This document shows, one piece after another, positions 5,464 through 6,135 of a stretch of DNA of 6,135 nucleotides; within the stretch, counting starts at the first letter, position 1, and every line of letters begins with the position of its first letter. The position numbers and the translations under genes were made by a program. The stretch comes from Clostridiaceae bacterium. Its GTDB lineage: Bacteria; Bacillota; Clostridia; Saccharofermentanales; DTU023. Location of the stretch: the NCBI GenBank assembly GCA_012841255.1, contig DUUZ01000187.1, positions 1 to 6,135 on the forward strand, in the 5' to 3' direction. Under the pieces are notes generated by a model. It had not been told where the DNA came from, made no database searches, and saw only the letters and a program-made list of their open reading frames with translations.

Positions 5464-6135
5464 TCACTCCTTGAAGTCGTAATTCAAGGGTCCCTTGCGG
5501 GCCAGCTGCACCAACACAAAGGCGGTATTGTTGATGCGTTGAGGCAGCCTGGGGACAATCACCGCCTCTTCCCTATCTTCTTCATCCGTTTCATCTGTTT
5601 CTGTTCCCGGCCGGTCCCCCTCATCGATGGAGGGCAGCGTCTGCCGGGCCTCCTGCTCGTCCATCTGGCGGAAGAGCTCCTCCAGTCCCCCGGCACGGTC
5701 AAAGGAGGTGCCCGAGATCAGGCCGCCCGTGTCCAGAAAATAGGGGTTGCGGCTCTCCAGCCCCACGTCTGCCAGGGACTGGATCCGGTATTCACCCGAT
5801 TCAAAAAAGACAACCGGGATCCCCGCCTGGTCAAAGGGGGTGTGATCGGACAGTGTGGTGGTCCATTCCCGGAAGACAGCGGGTTCCTGATCCTCCCGGT
5901 CTATCAGCAGGGACGATTGATTGGTATAGAGCGCATAGCGGTTGCGCGTATTCATCTGATTCTCAAAGAAGATGTCCGTGGCCTGGTAGAGCTTCCGCCT
6001 CTTGGCGTAGTCCTTGTATTCACCACCCAGAACGGAATTCTGTCCGGCATGGGCATAGACCTTGTCCCCCGCAAAGATGGGCCCAACATTGACCATAACA
6101 TCAATCTTGCTGCGTTCTTCGGTTGAGAGTGAGGA
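5464..6135 (-). CDS. M28-family (aminopeptidase-like) zinc metallopeptidase, C-terminal 223 residues; 5' end outside window
   Basis: C-terminal part of a probable M28 peptidase, a family of di-zinc exopeptidases, many of them aminopeptidases. The frame is open to the right edge and no start is visible. Residues below are numbered from the edge. LSTEERSKIDVMVNVGPIFAGDKVY (3-27) aligns in style with the family segment that normally reads NLDMIG or NxD and supplies a zinc-binding Asp, but Gly18 occupies that place here. LSDHTPFDQAGIPVVFFES (95-113) matches the conserved SDHxPF motif with the last zinc-ligand His (His98). A Glu/Asp-rich insertion (about 159-192) precedes a conserved-looking C-terminal helix INNTAFVLVQLA (201-212). 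The other zinc ligands and any signal peptide lie off the window. It precedes nfeD by 27 nt. Family assignment rests mainly on the SDHxPF region and is likely, not certain; activity is open. Confidence 0.75.
   Translation of the reverse strand, partial: SSLSTEERSKIDVMVNVGPIFAGDKVYAHAGQNSVLGGEYKDYAKRRKLYQATDIFFENQMNTRNRYALYTNQSSLLIDREDQEPAVFREWTTTLSDHTPFDQAGIPVVFFESGEYRIQSLADVGLESRNPYFLDTGGLISGTSFDRAGGLEELFRQMDEQEARQTLPSIDEGDRPGTETDETDEEDREEAVIVPRLPQRINNTAFVLVQLARKGPLNYDFKE

Noticed and set aside
5539..6126. A 195-codon frame on the plus strand opposite the peptidase gene
   Set aside because: No recognisable domain; the minus-strand reading has the SDHxPF motif and fits the tight gene spacing.

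Overview
The window is a compact block of chromosomal housekeeping genes, all read from the minus strand. In transcription order (right to left) they are: the 3' part of an M28-type metallopeptidase gene, nfeD, an SPFH/stomatin gene of the QmcA type, hemW, hrcA, grpE, and the first 267 codons of dnaK, which runs off the left edge. The organism is most likely a GC-rich member of the Bacillota, Clostridia-like. The hemW-hrcA-grpE-dnaK order is the classic one for that phylum. DnaK lacks the insertion of roughly two dozen residues that Gram-negative DnaK carries in its N-terminal quadrant. The heat-shock operon is headed by a CIRCE operator. Genus cannot be read from the sequence.

Right-hand group (positions 2726-6135): peptidase, nfeD, SPFH and hemW are closely packed, with gaps of 27 and 22 nt and then a 14-nt overlap, so they probably form one transcript whose promoter lies beyond the right edge. 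NfeD is the short membrane/OB-fold form, and SPFH proteins are its usual genomic partners. The peptidase is extracytoplasmic or membrane-associated in many relatives, but its N-terminus is not visible. HemW is a radical-SAM heme chaperone.

Middle (2581-2725): the 145-nt gap between hemW and hrcA holds a sigma-A-type promoter (TTGACA, 17 nt, TAAAGT) and a perfectly symmetrical CIRCE variant (TTGGCACTC-N9-GAGTGCCAA) at the expected transcription start. No convincing terminator follows hemW, so read-through from the upstream group is possible.

Left-hand group (1-2580): hrcA, grpE and dnaK form the autoregulated class I heat-shock operon. HrcA binds CIRCE and represses the operon. GrpE is the nucleotide-exchange factor for the DnaK chaperone. 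hrcA and grpE are 17 nt apart. The 97-nt gap between grpE and dnaK contains a 10-bp hairpin with no U-tract, and the dnaK start region is strikingly AT-rich. dnaJ would be expected further left, outside the window.

I found no mobile elements, CRISPR arrays or RNA genes, and nothing that amounts to a wholly new system. The points most worth a second look are the apparent loss of a zinc ligand and the acidic insertion in the M28-like protein, its linkage to the nfeD-SPFH pair, and the altered CIRCE paired with a changed residue in the HrcA DNA-binding domain.
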